From NCBI GenBank assembly GCA_036898135.1, contig CM072523.1:28194149-28258148 (forward strand): a stretch of 64,000 nucleotides of DNA, written 5' to 3'. The stretch is from Oncomelania hupensis (taxonomy: Eukaryota > Mollusca > Gastropoda > Littorinimorpha > Pomatiopsidae). A program made the translations under genes and the position numbers. The notes beneath the pieces were generated by a model. It worked only from the letters and a program-made list of their open reading frames with translations. It was not told where the DNA came from and made no database searches. This document shows positions 1 to 13,200 of this stretch, piece after piece. Each line of letters starts with the position of its first letter. Position 1 is the first letter of the stretch.

Positions 1-236
1 GTGTGTTTTTGTGAAACCGTCATTTTTATTGTAAAAAGTTAATTATATCAATAATTATAAAAATTATAATACTTAAAACCATTTTTTCATATCACATTAT
101 AGCCATGGGCATAAGAACAAAAAATGAAAAAAATCATGGAGAAATCTCAGTAAATAAAAGATAAGGGAACACACTGCAAAAAGTCAAATTTCATCCTGGC
201 AGATAGCAATCCAGAATTGTTTTTATGATTCAGCAG
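1..236. other. AT-rich sequence similar to 796-960
   Basis: No gene is recognised. An AT-rich block here and one at 796-960 look like diverged direct copies (shared aattataatac, agcca and cctggca landmarks in the same order). Confidence 0.35.
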
Positions 237-1065
237 TTAACCCCTTCACTGCTTACGCCGTGCTCACTAATGGTCCTTTTCAGTCTTTCATAGCCAATAA
301 CCGTGGCTCCCAAGGTGCTTTTTTGTGAGCAAAATTTTGGAAAACCACGCTTGTAAGGTTACTAAAATACAGTTCTTTCCCTTTGACCACTCTGAGAGTT
401 AGTTTTACGTGATGCAAGTGTTTTAAGAAATGTACAGACTGACAATCATATTCAAGATGGATGAACCAAGTTAGAGTTCAACACAGTGCTCTGGAAGTGC
501 TAGAAAGAATTTTAAATGACCAAGTTAATTGTGATGAAGACTTCAGAGGACTAAATGACAGTGATTCTGAGGGCGGTGAGACGGACAGCAACCAACACCA
601 CCTTTTTTGTCAGATGCTGTGGGTGATTCATGATGAAGATGATCCGAACTTTGAACGTAGTGATTTATGAACTACCAAATAGAAGAATATTTTCATTGGC
701 TGTAATGCGAGTTCCAGATGTTTGACTTCATGTTCATAAAACACGAACACCAGTTTTTGCAGTGTTTTGTGTGGTTTTATGTACTAAAATGTGTGTGTGT
801 ATGTCCGAAAACTGTTATTTTTTAATAAAAAATAATTATATAATTTTGTACTATAAATAACAATTACAGATAAAATCCAAATATTATAATACCTCATAAT
901 AGCCAAAGGTATAATGAAAAAAAGTTGCCAAATATGTAAGAGATATCGCAATAAAAGAATGAGCAGTGAACAGATTAGTGAACCTACCGAAGAAAGCAAA
1001 ATGTTGCCCTGGCACGCAGAAATACCAAAATGCTATTATACTGGGGCAGTAAAGGGAGTGGTTAA
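237..1065. mobile_element. piggyBac-like deletion derivative
   Basis: TTAA at 237-240 and 1062-1065 flank inverted ends: left CCCCTTCACTGC, right (reverse complement) CCACTCCCTTTACTGC. TTAA duplications and CCCTTT-type ends are the piggyBac signature. Inside, 461-670 (+) encodes an acidic 69-residue frame (MNQVRVQHSALEVLERIL and LNDSDSEGG) resembling the acidic N-terminus of piggyBac transposases; the rest of the transposase is gone. Confidence 0.6.
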
Positions 1066-1144
1066 CATGACTTTGCTATTTATTTCCTTTTTATTTCATT
1101 TTAATGTTGGATTTTTTAAACGCAGTGTTTTTTTGTGTGTGCAG

Positions 1145-1219
1145 CATCTCTGAAGAACGACACAGGGCAGAAGTTCGTCGAGCTGTTAATGATGAAAGAT
1201 TGTCGACTGTTGCTGACAG
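1145..1219 (+). CDS. EMSY: EMSY exon 1 of those visible: C-terminal part of ENT domain
   Basis: A gcag acceptor and an ACAG|GTACAC donor bound a 75-bp exon encoding ISEERHRAEVRRAVNDERL followed by STVAD. This matches the last helices of the EMSY ENT domain almost residue for residue. The first base completes a Ser codon split with an upstream exon that lies outside the window. Confidence 0.92.
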
Positions 1220-4200
1220 GTACACTTTGCACATTAATTTCAACAAAACAATAAACATCTTCCTATCAATGGAGTTATTAGTGTTACAGTAAAGCTTTCC
1301 ATCACTCTTATTCTCTCCTAAGAGGACATATATATACAGAAAAACACCAGGCTCTTTCCACGAGAAATATATCGCACCATTTTCTGGCAGAGGTCCATTA
1401 TCTCCACACACAACTTGTTTCTGATGGTAAAAAGATAGTTTTTATGTGGGTACCTAGCCACCTAAATATCCGTGGCAATATTGCAGTGGACAAAGGGGCT
1501 AAAGAAGCTCTTCATCAGGATTTTCCTTCGGAGGTTTTTCAGTTTGTTCCATACTCTGACCTACGTTGTTTGACTGGCTCTTATTGTAAACGGCTCTGGC
1601 AGACCGTATGGTCTAATCAAATCAATAACAAATTATTTGAAATTCTTCCAGATTTATCTGCTTCTTTGCCTAACTTTGAGTCCACTGGCAAAGAAGAAAC
1701 TGACTGTTTTGGCTTGCCTTCATATTTTCTTTTTGAAAGGAGAAGAACCACTGTGGTGCTTTGCATGTGACAAATCCTTTTCCATCTGCCATTTTATGTC
1801 TGAATGTGCTGATTTGGATGATGACAGAAAGATATTTTGGTTCGATACCTTTTAATGAGATTTAAAACATTTGCAATGGTCAAAACCTGTTTACATTTTT
1901 ATGTGAGATGTTGGTTTATTTTATCGCATATAGGTCATATCATCTTATTTGTATACTTGGTTACATTTCATCAGTAATGCTGGTTTTATGTTCATCTTTT
2001 ATTATTTTTTAATTTTAGCATTCTAGTCTGATTTTGAATAGTTGTATTTGGTCCTTATTCAGCTCTTGGCAGTCTGCTGGACCCTATAAGCATTGAATAT
2101 CTTATCTAATATATCTAGAAGAGAGACAAATGGATAAAGTTGGTTTATCCCAGATTGTATTGCTAAATTGTAATGTAATTTGTACTTCACTTTGTGCATT
2201 TTGGGGCTGACAGTAATGGTGCAAATCCAGTGACTTCAGAATGGCTGATAGAGGGGCGACGCCTAGTGCCTCTTTTGCCTCGTTTGGTGCCGCAGACAGC
2301 TTTCACCCAGACTGCCACACAGGCTGCCAAGGAGGCTGCCGAGAAGAATGCCACTTTGATGAACCCAGCACTGACTGGTAATAAAGAGTGTAAGTTACAT
2401 TATTTATTTATCTTATCCTAATCGTTCTTTTATAGCTCTTTTCAAACTCCAGAGCTGCTCAAGGCGCTGGCCGATACAGGATCTAACTCAAGCTGCCCAA
2501 GGTGCCTACTTGCAGCCTTTAGACGCATAGTCTGAGGCCCAGACTACTGAGCACAATCATGAGCAAGCATGTTTGGGGGAGAAGGGACCTAGCGCTTACT
2601 GGGTGTATTTTTGTAGCTGGCACTCACCCATCTAGGACATGAGTATCAGGATCTTTAAAGTCCATGCGTTGGAATGAATACGTACACAGGCTAAACCTCG
2701 ATTTATACTATCGTCTGAAGGCGTAGGGACTCAGTGTATCTGTCATTCATTTATTTTTGACTCACGTGATGCATAGCAATGTGAGTGTTTACACCACTCC
2801 TCCTCCACCACCCCCCACCACCCCAAAAAAAGAAGGTAAAATGCAGATTTTTTGCAAATCTGTGCAAGATAAGTCCTGATTAGTCCGAAAATGAACGTTT
2901 TTTTTTAGTTTTTTTTTTAAAATCAATCAGTCCATTTTTCCATTCAGTCAGTCTGTGAAAAACTTTAAAGTGGCTAAGTACTCGGAACCTACTTAATGTA
3001 CCACAATCAAACTTGTAAGATGGTGTATATTCACGAGACCTCGAAAATGATCAGTGAATGAATGACTTCACTTTAAAGTCAAGGTCCCAGATTCAGCAAA
3101 TGTTTGTTAAAAAATGAATATTTTTCACAAAATTCAATTTTTTACTTGCATTTGTAGCAGAAAGGAGAGATGTCTGATGTTGACTTGGATTTAGCAGTAA
3201 CCTCAAATTAGGTAGATCCAAGAAAAAAATTCAAACACAAAAATAGTGAAAAACAATTTTATTACTTCAAAGAATACATTAAAAAACAGAAGAAATCCAA
3301 AATTTGAGACAGATATCTTTATTGGTTCATGTAATATTTGCATTTGAAAATCGTCCGAAATGTCTTTTTTGCGTAAAATTGATAAATCGCCAAGTTTGAA
3401 GCATCACAAAATATAAATTTCTTAAGTTAATGTTATATAATGTTCAGAATAGTTTCATACCTAATCATAGTTTAAGCCTATTTTTTTTCAGAGTGTACAA
3501 CAAAACCATTTATGAGTCATTACCACTCAAAAATGACAAAATAATCATTTTTCGAAGGCGTCGGTGGAAAAGCAAATTTGAGTATTTCGCGCATATTAGT
3601 TAAACAAGTATAATTCTTGAACTATTTAAGATACAAAAAAGATTTACATCTCAAAATCTTCAGGAAGGAATGAAGCACCTGAAAAACACTCAATTAACAA
3701 ATAGTGAATTAAACTTTATAATAGATTGAAGATAACAATTCATAAAAACGCTCAAAAGCATGCAGGCATGCATTCATTGAAGGAAGTGAAATGACAATAT
3801 TCGATGATTTAGTTTGTAAAATATGTTAGCATAAATTATTAAATAATAATGCTAATTAAAAAAAACATTTTTTTAAAGTAACACTTTTAATCTATGACGC
3901 TATTAGAATCTAATTTTGACTTGTTTACTAAAGCAAAACAAATTAACGAAAACGTTCATTAGATCGGAATAATTTCTCAAGGCAGCTGACACTACTGGCA
4001 CTTCTCAGCAAAAAGTCTGAACAAAAGATCTCCACTTTTTCAAAAGCAACAGTTTATTATTTGGTGTAAGGCTGCTTGGTAGGTAAGGTTGCCTCCCTCT
4101 GCCTTCAGAAATGAAGGAAACAACAAATATGAAGCCCACCAAAACTTATCAGGTGTACATGCAAATGCACTGCTTTTTCAAATAGAATAAAAAAGCGATG

Positions 4201-7200
4201 TAAAAAACACATCTACTAAACCTATCATATAAATAAGAGATAATGTTATTTGACCAATAAGATATTTAATCATGTCCTTTCATCAGGAAAGAAGAAGGGA
4301 AAAAAGTAGGCCTAAATAACAGGAGCAGAAATAATGCATTTTTAAGTAGTGAAACAAAGGGGAAATCGTGGATGAAAATTTAAAACCATTGGATAATATA
4401 CAGTTATACTCATTTGAAAAGTAATTTGTTCTACATATTTCGGATATTGTCTTTAAAAAACCCCCACTAAACTGAAGGAAAACTAACAGTGCGCTTTGGT
4501 TATTTACACCAGAAGTCAATGTTTCAGTACAAAATTAAGTGCCGGTCGCACCACGTGGAAATGAAAGTATGATCTATTGATTTCGACATCATCTAAACTC
4601 TGAAAAAAATAGATATGCAGTACAACACTTAAGGAAAACAATGATACATCTTTTCGGTGATAAACTTCATTATTTTACCCAGTATTTTACACTTAAGTAT
4701 GCGATGTGGCCACTGCATTAGTTTAGCCTAAAGCCAAATTTTCGATTGCCACTACGATCTCACGATCGCACTTATATCAACTTTCTTGTAAAAAAAACAC
4801 AGCAAAGTTCAGTTAAACCTGATCAATGCATAATCGAACTAACAGGAGACAGCATTTATTTTACTCAGAATGGTGTATACTCATGTAATTGTAAGCTGAT
4901 ATCCGACCCAGAACTTTAACATCACATCGTCCGCCATTACCGGTGCAAATCGAAATCTCCTGACCTTTTAAATCTCACGTTGTTGCATCGACAGGTCATG
5001 AATACATTAACCTTATAGGTCATTGGAACGAGAATGAATTTATCTTTCAGCTTTTGCTAGGAATGACATATTTTCCGACGCTAGATTTTCGTAAAAAATT
5101 GAAAAAACTGCGTTGTTTTTCAGAAAAAATACACACAAAAAAATAATGTAGTGATGAAAAAGACGAGGTATATTCAAGAGCTATTTTTTCACACTGTGCG
5201 CTTTAATTTGATACTAAATATAGCCTAGAACAGCGTGTGTCGACTACTTGAAAACTTTTGAAAACGGTCAAGAGATATCTCTCTGTTCGGCTGTAGTTTA
5301 ATAAAATGGCCGGCGCTCGCTTTTTAGACTGCGTTAGCTACCCTTCTATTCGTTGTTGGTACACATTATTTCAGACATTAACACACAAATAAATAGAACA
5401 CATAAAAAGTAAAAGAATTACTCTTTATTAAAATACAAACGGCATGAATGAAAGATTGCAAGATAGAGCAAGATAAAAATGCTAAAAATTGGCGATTTTT
5501 ATGCATGGTCGCCTTGATTTTGACAATTTTGACAATCAGCAGGACTCACAGAACTGGGTCGGTATTCCAAAAGACCCGCTTGCAACCCTTTGATAGGTTA
5601 TTTGTCTCAAGGTATAGACCTTGCGGCAGTTTTATCTTACCCCAGGGTTGGAGAAAATTGCTGGTAAACTTATCTTGGTATTCAAAAATACCTACCTTAT
5701 GCATGGTCCCTACCTTGAGCTAAATTTGAATCCTCCTCTACTACGCATGCGCTCTTTGATGACAACGCCACAACTGCTTTCTTAGCAGATGACGGATCAC
5801 ACGAAGGAAAAAGCAACTTTTTCCATCAAATATATTTCGTTTAATTAGAATTGAAAGAAGAAACCCAAAACGTCTTTCTTTCATACTTCGCTTTGGTCAT
5901 TAATCTACCATCAAAAATAAAGTATTTTACAGCAATTTTACTGGTACAAGGATAAATAGAATTAAAAACCTAGGGCTGAACACAGTTGCAGTGAAGGTAG
6001 AAGTGACGATGCCGGTTCGCATGTTGCAACTCCTCTCCTACTTCATCCACAATTCGCACGATGTCATTTCTTTCAAATGTACATTTCCTGTAATGTTCTA
6101 CATCATCGGGTATATTTAGAGGATTTCATCTTTCCAGAAAGACGCTGTTCCGTTGTCTCTCTGATGCAAAATCATTGCGAAAACAATTGCATTTGCCATT
6201 TTTACCTCGCCAAGAGTACAAGTTACCGAAGGGGGGTTGCATCTGTAAAATTATCGGCCGTTTGACCGAGTGGCAGGCCAATTACAACTTCTCTGAATAC
6301 CAAATAAGTCCAAACCAGCGGAAGGTAAGGATTTTACCCCTCCTCATGGTAAATTACCGGCAGGTATTGCCTTTTTTGAATACGGTCCCTAATCTGTCGG
6401 TCAGTTCTGAGAGTTCAGTAGAGAATGATTCAGATCACGAGTTTCCAACTGTTGCTGTTCCCAGCAAAATAAAGAAGAACAGAAACGAAGAAGACAGGTA
6501 GGCCTACTGATAGTCAAAAGAAACAGAAAGTAGAAACAAACTGTACAGTGTTAACAGCTTTGGTGTCTTTACCCATTGACGTTGACTTAGTTCGTTAGTC
6601 ATTGATTATAGTAACTAAATTAGTCAATGTACGAATGGGTAAAGGAGAAACCTATGAGGCTCTGTAATTTGTGTACGAGATATTCTCAAGTACTATTTCA
6701 CTATTGGATTTTGGGCGATAATATTCATCACCCATGTGGGTGAAATTTAGTTTGCCTTCTCAGCGAAAGTACAGCTGCCATGGAGCATCATGAACATCAT
6801 CAGCATCATTATTATTATTAGCTGGAAAATTCTTTTGAGATGTTTTTAATGCAAATAAAACTATACCTGTATGATTCCAGTGGCTAACCAGAGCACTATT
6901 CTGGCAACCCCCTGTGCTATGACAGCTGTGACGACTAAGCCCTCTCGACCCAGTAGCCCTACCTCCAATGTGGTGGTTCTGCCTAGCGGTACTTCCATCC
7001 ATATTAAAGGTGAGTCACTTGTAATTATCACGCCATGCCTGTGCCATATTTTCTAGTTTCTGTGTTTATGTTCTTGTTCATGAACGTACTGTTCTTTTTT
7101 TTTCCTTTATGAAAGAAACATCAGTCTCAGAGACCTTTAGAGACCTTTGGTTGTAATCTCACATATTAGAATGCATTAAGATTTCTACATATAATATATG

Positions 7201-10200
7201 CTTCTTTTTTATAGATATGTGTTGTTTTTTTCCTTTGTGATGAATAAGCAGTAGAATTGTTATAACTATATTTAAAGGGGCTGTGACCAGTCAGAAACCA
7301 CTTTTGTAGGTGGGAGTGCATACCTATAGTCCTTTTATTTAGAACCACGCTCAGGCCTATGTAAGCACAGTTCATGTTGCCAGATATTGCTGAGTGCCAT
7401 TGAAAACGCAACGGAGAAACCTGAGAATCCACTCCTACGTCACAAACCCTGAAAGACACTGGTGGTCTTCATGGAAATTAATCCATTGCCTTTTGTAGTA
7501 GCTTTCAATGCATACTAATGCCATGTATTGTAACAAATGACATTCCACACTCAGAGACAGCACACATTTGACCTGTCTTGTACAGTACTTCTTCTCAGCG
7601 TCACGGACGGGAAACCCCATTTTGCCATTTGACTTCCTCAATTTGTTTTTCACCACATTCGGGCTCATTCGGGTTTCATTATAGAGACGGTTGTCGGCTG
7701 TTATGACCATAAGAATACTTTTTCTGACAGGTACCACAAACATGACTACTGTTAAATTTGCTTAAACAAATATGTAGGATACAATTTAATTGAACTAGCC
7801 ATAATCCTTTATGCAGCAAACTAGATTTTGGTCTCAAATGAGTGCAGAAATAGGCTTCTTTCTGAACTACCATGTCTTAGTTCATCGTGCGTTTTGTTTC
7901 GACGCCAGTAATTCTTATACTGGATTAGTTGAGCAGACGGACTTGACCTACTACCAGTACCTCGCTTCAGACTATATTTTAAGTCTCAAGACAAGTATCG
8001 ATCTCCATTTTTACATCCGAAATAGTTGAGTAGGGTTCCTTACACAAAGTCATATATTTTTGGATTTCATACAAGCGATGTAACAAACAAAATACTATGT
8101 GGGACATAGAGAACTTTCACCTTTGTATACTAATGACTGCATAAACTGTTGTTGTGACAGACAGAAAGTAGTGCGGAGTCACATTCACAATGAAAATCAC
8201 TCACTTCCGAAAGATCCCTATTATCAATATATGACCTTACCCACCCCCACTCCCCCCCCAACACAATTGCAAAACTGTATGAAATTAGTCCTAAATAATA
8301 TTTTAAAAAAATATAAAGTTGTATTATTACATTTTGGTTTTGTTTTATAGAATAAGCCCTAGTACTATATTTTGTTAACTTTTGAGCTGGCAGTAACGCT
8401 GTTGGAATAAACTAGACTTTTCCACAGGCATGCTGAACCCTGATGAAGAGGACGAGCCCATGGGCAGACGTCAGCGACGCAGCATCTCCATTGACGGCAT
8501 GGGTGCAGCAACAGCCTCCACGCAAACCCAGACAGCTCGAGTCATTTACACAACGGCTTCCTCGACTCCTGGAAGTGCTTCTCCAGTCAAGATTACCATC
8601 AGCAAAAGTCCACAAGGCAGAACCATAGTTTCTCAACCTGGAGGTCAACCACCAAAGGTAGGTGAAGTCTGAATTAACATTTATTGTGATGGAGTTGTTA
8701 AAATTTTTTATTTAATATTGTTTTTGTTTACTGTTTTGTTTTTGTTAATTCTCTGTTTACCCATCTAGGGTAGTTTTAAGTAGAAAGTTTTAATTTTTAA
8801 AGGAAAGCTGAATAGAATGTGGGCAGAGTTTCTATACATGGTGGAGATGTCCACCCCTTATACCCCTTCCCCATCCTCCTTCCCCTCAACCTCCTCCCCC
8901 CAAAAAAAAAACAAAAAAAAAACAAACAAAAAAAAAAAAAAAAAAAAAAAACACAAAAAAAACGCTTAATAAGTGATTCATAGGTGGAACTGATGGTTGA
9001 ATGAATCTTTGAGGTTGACTGAACTTTTCTTGTGAACGTTTGGGAGAAAACCAGCATTTTAGATATTAGGCTTTAGCCTGCTGACTTTTTTGCATGTTTC
9101 TTTCCCCTGCAACTGGCTTTTCTTCTAATGACGTATATTATTTTTACCATGACTCGCTTCACTTCATGTTGCTCAGCCAAATAAAGTCCTATCTTCATGA
9201 AATTTTGTGTGTGGATGGATTAATGTTTTGTTTATTATTTCCTATGATCATATTTGCCTAATGGCGAATATATTTTATCAATTTATGGGATAAAAATAAA
9301 ATGATGAAGTACAAAAATCTTGTAGCTACTCGTTGTCACATGCATCGGGTATCTCTTCATCATTGGAAGAAACAGAAGAAACATCACTCACTTCAACATT
9401 ATTTAACTCTATATTAGCCGGTGCCTTCAATCTTGGCCCAATTTTGTCTTCATCAAAGCGTAAAAACTCTTCAGAGTCTGAAGCCATAAATGATGTCAAG
9501 GATAAAATCCTCATCCACCATTCTGCAAAATCCGATTGCAAACTTCTCAGACTCCCTTTCACAACCATGGATACGTACATAAGCCTGTGGTTGCCTAGAA
9601 TAAAAGCATCTAAACTTTTTTGCTTCTGGGCAACCTTTTGCCACAAGTGAGCGCTTTTAAAATTGCGCAGCACGTGTTGACTGCGCAACAGTCAATCAGA
9701 GTGAAGTTGGCTGAAAGTAAAAGTTTCTATTACAACAATACTATCAAATATAAATACTAGTTCATTGCGATTGCATATAAACATAATTATTCCGTCAAAT
9801 AACAAGTACACAAATCTTGCCAGACTGTTAATGACAAAAAGTCCTCCCATGCTATTTAATAGTTAAACACATCACCATTCGCAAATTGAAAGCCAACCAC
9901 TCTGGCTGCCATTTTTCTCTCTTCGCAAACAACCTTTCCAGACCACTACAGAGTGCTCTGTAGCACTCTCCGTTAGCATGGGTTGCCGACTTTTCACCAA
10001 AATAGTTACATAGCGCTCTGCCTAGACAGCTCGAGGCAGGCATCTTCACTGCTTCACTTCCTGTTTGCAAATGGGGGCCGAATCTTTCAGTGTATTCAAT
10101 GTATCGGAGTTTTGGGCTTACTTTTTGTAGAGAAATTACAAAAAATGTCTGAGAAGTTTGCAATCAGATTTTGCAAAATGGAGGATGTTAGCAGGTATCT

Positions 10201-13200
10201 CATATCAAACTATCTCGCGGCAGTGAATGAAGAGAGAGAGCTTGGCAATATATATCGATGGTAGCGTGCTAAAGGTTAAACTGATGTGATGGTCACAGTA
10301 AGTTGAGATTGATGTTCAGACAAGTCAGTCAGGAACATTGAATATGGGACCCAATACTTTATTTATGTCTGCTTTCTTCTTCCTTTTAGTTTAGTCATTT
10401 AAATTTAATGTAAAAAAAAAGTGTTTTATTATTGTTTTAGGTGATCCTAGTGACCAGTCAGTCAAACCAACAGTCAGGAGCCTCCACTGTGTTCCAGCGC
10501 TCCATGTCTGTGCCTGTTATCCGCGCCTCCACCTCCACCTCCACCTCCCACACTGGAGCCACCCGCACCTCTATCATCATCCCTAGCTCTCCTGGCTTGG
10601 GTCACACCTCCATGCCCGGTGTGGTCACTGTTACTACCACTTCCATCACCACCTCCACAAGCTCTACTGCTGGTAGGTGGCAGCTTGATCGTTGTATTAT
10701 CAGCCATTGTTTACTTCGAGCACCTTTTTTAACTCCAGTTTTAATGACATACTGCATTCATTGTTGAACCACTGCTCATTATAATTTGTACTTTTGTTCT
10801 GTTTGCTTGCAGTGACCATGCCAACGTCAGTTGTGAGTGGGTCCCCAGCTTTCAGCCCTTCCATCAACATTGGCAAACCTAGACCCAAAATGGTCCCCCG
10901 GCAACGATTTCCACATGCAAGTTGCAGTCTTTACAATTGATGAGAGAGAGAGAGATTTTCTCTTTATGTTTCCTTTATGTATATGTTGAAATATCATGAT
11001 GGAAGAATGCTTAAATAAAAGGCACTTCGATGTTTTGAAAAAAAAAGTATGTATGTTATTTTCTGAACAAAATCCGAGTTTATGAATTAGATCTGTGGTA
11101 GTTAGCATGATAAATTGTGAGTGTAATATATAACATTACAATGTCCCCTGTCTATTTTCTGTGCTTTCTGCTTGTCACAGTTTGTAGGTGAAGAAAATTT
11201 GGGAAGCATGGTTATGTGGAGTGATGATTTTCAGCCACAGAACAAACCTGGCCTAGTAATACCAGGTGGAGGACAGCAGGGGGTTACTTCTTCCCAGAAC
11301 CTGCAGAATCTGCACAACTTTCAGATGGCGACTAATGTGCCCAAGCCTCCCATCCACATCAAACAGGAAGGAGGTAGGTTCACTGTTTGATTGACAAAGG
11401 AAGTGATGTGGTTGTCTTTTCTTTCTGTACACGCCCCTAATCATACTAGTAGATTACTCTGGCACTATGAAAAGGCATTTGTTTAGATCGGCCACTCATT
11501 GTTGATCAATAAATGGAATTAAGATAATTGTTTTGTTCAATGGTTATTGATAGATCATATGAATATTAAGGGTTAAACCTTTTGTTAAATTTTGCATGAT
11601 ATATTCGCATTGTTTTTACTGCAGTTGCACATTTTTGCGACTGTTGGCAATTGTTCTTTGCCTTTGGATGGCAATGCCAAACTGGAAGGCCTATCATGAC
11701 CTATAAAGAAACTGCTTGTGACTCTGTCTGTGTGTGAATCTTTGTGTGACAATCTTACCTAGCAGTTGTGTGTTGAACTATAGTGTTCAAAACTCCAGGC
11801 ATGAAGATCATCACCCAGAGTATGGCAGGTGCCAGCAAGATTCTGCCCAAACCATCTCAGCTCAGCAGCTCTCCTGGAACACCGGTGGTGGTGGTCAATG
11901 CAGGGTCCTCCTCAGCCAGTGGCAACACCACTGTTACCATGGTACCCAAAACAGTCGGCAGTTACCCTAGTAAGTGAAGATTTGAATTTGGAGAGTCTGT
12001 AATTTGTTCGTGCTCTTTTGAGAAAGTCAGATGGAAGATCTCAGATTTAGTTGAGAGCCAATTTGTATCTTAACTTTTTGACAAGGAGACAATACTGCTG
12101 CAGTGTAATGCAATTTCCTTTTCTTTTTTATCCACCAATGTTTGTGCACATGTATGTGTGTAATAAATGCCACTAAAATTGGGTCTTTATTGATTTACCT
12201 GGTGAGATGTTCTTTCTCTTCTTTCCTTCTCCTAGTGACTCATTTTATCCTTTGTTCATTCAGTGATATTTTCTCCAATGTTTAGCAGCAGGCGGCAGCA
12301 AAGTTTTGAACATCACAACTCCTGGTGGTCGGGTCATTGCCACGACAACCAAGCAGCCAAACGTGGTGACTGTCAACCCCAAAACACTGCAGCTGACTGC
12401 CGTCAAGTCTAACACTGGAACTACAGGTTAGCATTCATGTTAGACCAAATTAACCCCTTCACCGCCGGTTGTCTGGAATCAAAGATATTCACATCTCCAG
12501 CTGTCCAGAACCGCAGTGTTTGAGCACCTTTACACAAAGAGTCTGTGTAGGGCCGACGTCACATTTCTGCAGCATACAACCCATGGGAGATAACTTGACC
12601 ACAAGTGACTAGAGTCTGTGTTCTCTCCCATGGGGAGTCTCGTCAAAAAAATGCAACTTTGGCACTCTCTCCCCAGTTGCATCAATGCAACATTGGTGGT
12701 GTAAGGTTAAAACGCACTTGTTAATTCAATAAAGCAAAGCACAACACCACCACCCACCCACTCACCCCCCAAAAAAAACAACAACAAAATACTAACTCTA
12801 CTACAACTTTGTCAACCCTATAGGCACGCATGATTGTGTAAGCTTTCTGTGTTGAAGATTGGTTGCAATTGACCCCATTTGGCAAAAATTGCCCACATGT
12901 TTCTTTACTTTGTGGATGTTTTACGCTGTCTACATAGTCCAATGAAGGATGATCCTACACAATTTGTTTGCAATGGAGACTTTCAAGTGAACTCTGTGAA
13001 CCAAATGGGCGAAGATTCAGTGTGAACCAAATGGGTGAAGATTCAGTGTGAACCAAATGGGTAAAGATTCAGTGTGAACCAAATGGGTGAAGATTCAGTG
13101 TGAACCAAATGGGTGAAGATTCAGTGTGAACCAAATGGGTGAAGATTCAGTGTGAACCAAATGGGTGGAGATTCAATGTGAACCAAATGGGTGAAGATTC

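Noticed and set aside
10147..10264. Start of a piggyBac transposase (MEDVSRYLISNYLAAVN)
   Set aside because: Only about 35 residues, and not similar enough to a known N-terminus to call.
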